Assembly (NCBI GenBank): GCA_019914995.1
Contig: CM034132.1
Coordinates: 3,784,501-3,848,500, forward strand
Direction of reading: 5' to 3'
DNA: 64,000 nucleotides
Origin: Acanthochlamys bracteata
Taxonomy: Eukaryota > Streptophyta > Magnoliopsida > Pandanales > Velloziaceae
The position numbers and the translations under genes are program-made. The notes under the pieces were generated by a model, which was not told the origin of the DNA, ran no database searches, and saw nothing but the letters and a program-made list of their open reading frames with translations. Position 1 is the first letter of the stretch, and each line of letters starts with the position of its first letter. Below are positions 62,942-64,000 of this stretch, piece after piece.

Positions 62942-64000
62942 CGCTCCTCTCAGTTGGCCAAATTAATATTTTCCGAAAACCACACCACCGCCTATCGTCG
63001 TTCTCTTCCATTGTCTAGCAAAATCAAAAGTTTATCTGCTCTTATGCCAGAATAGAAGTGCTTCTCTGCTCAAACCATAACACTGATCAACAATCAGTAA
63101 AAAGCATCTCTCACCCATCACAAATCAAAATATACAATGATTTCATCAGTTACGTTTATATTTGTTTGATTTGCTGTGTGCAAAGTTTTAAATTCTTTTG
63201 TACATTTGTTGTTCCATCATTGCATTTCGTCGTCTTTGTTAGAGCTCTTGATTGAAGAGGAAGGGTCTCTTCAATCGAGAAACTGTTCGACTTTTGGTCG
63301 AATAATTTGTCTCTTCGAATCTATACGAATGAACCTCCTTGAACCACATCCAACCTATTCGAACCTCTTCGATCCAGTTCAAACCTAATCGAACATATGC
63401 AACCCTTTTCAAATCTATTTGAAAGTACCTTGAACAGTCCTTCCTCGAACCTCTTCAAATTTAAAACATGGGTTCCTTCTTTGAACCAAGAATGTATTCT
63501 AGCATAAGTCGAAGAGTGTTACCTTATTCTAATAGTTTCGTTCTTCAAACCCCTTCAAATTTAAGATGAATAATTCCTTCTTCGAAACTCTTCGAATTTG
63601 AAGACATTGAAGAGATAATGTATTATTATTCTTTTACTTTAAAATAAATTGTAAGGATTTTTCTAACCCTATCCGGCAGCCAACAAAAAAAAAAGAGAGA
63701 GGGAGAAGAGTTTTGTCTCTTGCTGTCCATTTTGATCAATCTAGCTGAGTTAAAATTTCATTTGCGTGTTTCTGATCGATAGTTTTTCATTCTGGACGGT
63801 AAAAATTATAGTTGGAGTTCTCTATACACATATCCGTGCGTGTTTATGAAACCATCGGTTATAGTGAGATCTCTCTACTTGACTTTTGTAATTTGCTGAA
63901 TTATTGAATCTTGAAATATATAGTTATTTGCATCTAGTTTAGTTAAAAATAATGTGTGTATTGTCTTTATTACAGTAGTAGAGATTTATTTGTTGTTTTA
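62942..64000. other. Right-end region with a TTCGAA-rich stretch
   Basis: At about 63255-63610 the motif TTCGAA/CTTCAAA and its half-sites (CTTCGAATC, ATTCGAACCTC, CCTCGAACC, TCTTCGAATT) occur every 10-30 bp without a fixed period. The rest, to the window end, shows no recognisable gene; the CT/GA-rich patch near 63690-63725 could be a leader of a gene beyond the edge. Confidence 0.4.

Noticed and set aside
1-64000. CRISPR arrays, bacterial operons, rRNA genes
   Set aside because: No repeat-spacer arrays, no operon-like gene packing and no rRNA sequence; the window is plant nuclear DNA.

Overview
The window is nuclear DNA from a flowering plant, very probably a eudicot. Genes are spliced with GT-AG introns, spacers are long and very AT-rich, plant DNA transposons and MITEs are common, and every recognisable protein belongs to a plant family. 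I cannot name the species.

Layout from left to right: the first exon of a NAC transcription factor of SOMBRERO/BEARSKIN type (minus strand, cut by the window edge at base 1); a roughly 7 kb spacer; a seven-exon TPR-thioredoxin-like (TTL) gene on the minus strand at 7343-10672; a 10 kb spacer ending in a long foldback MITE; a seven-exon GT31 beta-1,3-galactosyltransferase-like gene on the plus strand at 20796-24413; a 14 kb accessory interval holding two decayed gene fragments (a UDP-glycosyltransferase N-terminus and a leishmanolysin-like EGF exon), a 4.26 kb CACTA transposon and a Copia-type LTR remnant; an eight-exon plastid-type DJ-1 gene on the plus strand at 38754-43081, with one hAT-like element just before its start codon and a second in its central intron; a 7 kb spacer with another LTR remnant; a bHLH51-like transcription factor (51216-53363, plus) with a 45-codon upstream reading frame; a plant gene of unknown function (56451-59447, plus); and a Trichome-Birefringence-Like O-acetyltransferase gene (60121-61683, minus). 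The right end holds MITE and LTR remnants and a TTCGAA-rich stretch.

TTL, galactosyltransferase and DJ-1 are neighbours in Arabidopsis as well (recalled as At1g53300, At1g53290 and At1g53280, with a paralogous set on chromosome 3), so this is probably an old conserved block. bHLH51 and TBL28/TBL30 are likewise close together on Arabidopsis chromosome 2 (around At2g40150-At2g40200). The window may therefore join two blocks that are separate in Arabidopsis. The genes do not form one pathway: they cover root-cap or cell-fate transcription (NAC), stress and brassinosteroid scaffolding (TTL), Golgi glycosylation (GT31), plastid carbonyl/oxidative protection (DJ-1), transcription (bHLH) and wall polysaccharide acetylation (TBL).

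I found no clearly new biological system. The most unusual structures are the CACTA element, which carries stacked foldback modules and a tandem array; the pair of hAT-like insertions bracketing the first half of the DJ-1 gene; a 60-bp minisatellite directly behind the TTL stop codon; and the upstream reading frame of the bHLH gene. Exon ends were chosen by hand from splice sites and reading-frame continuity. UTR limits are approximate.
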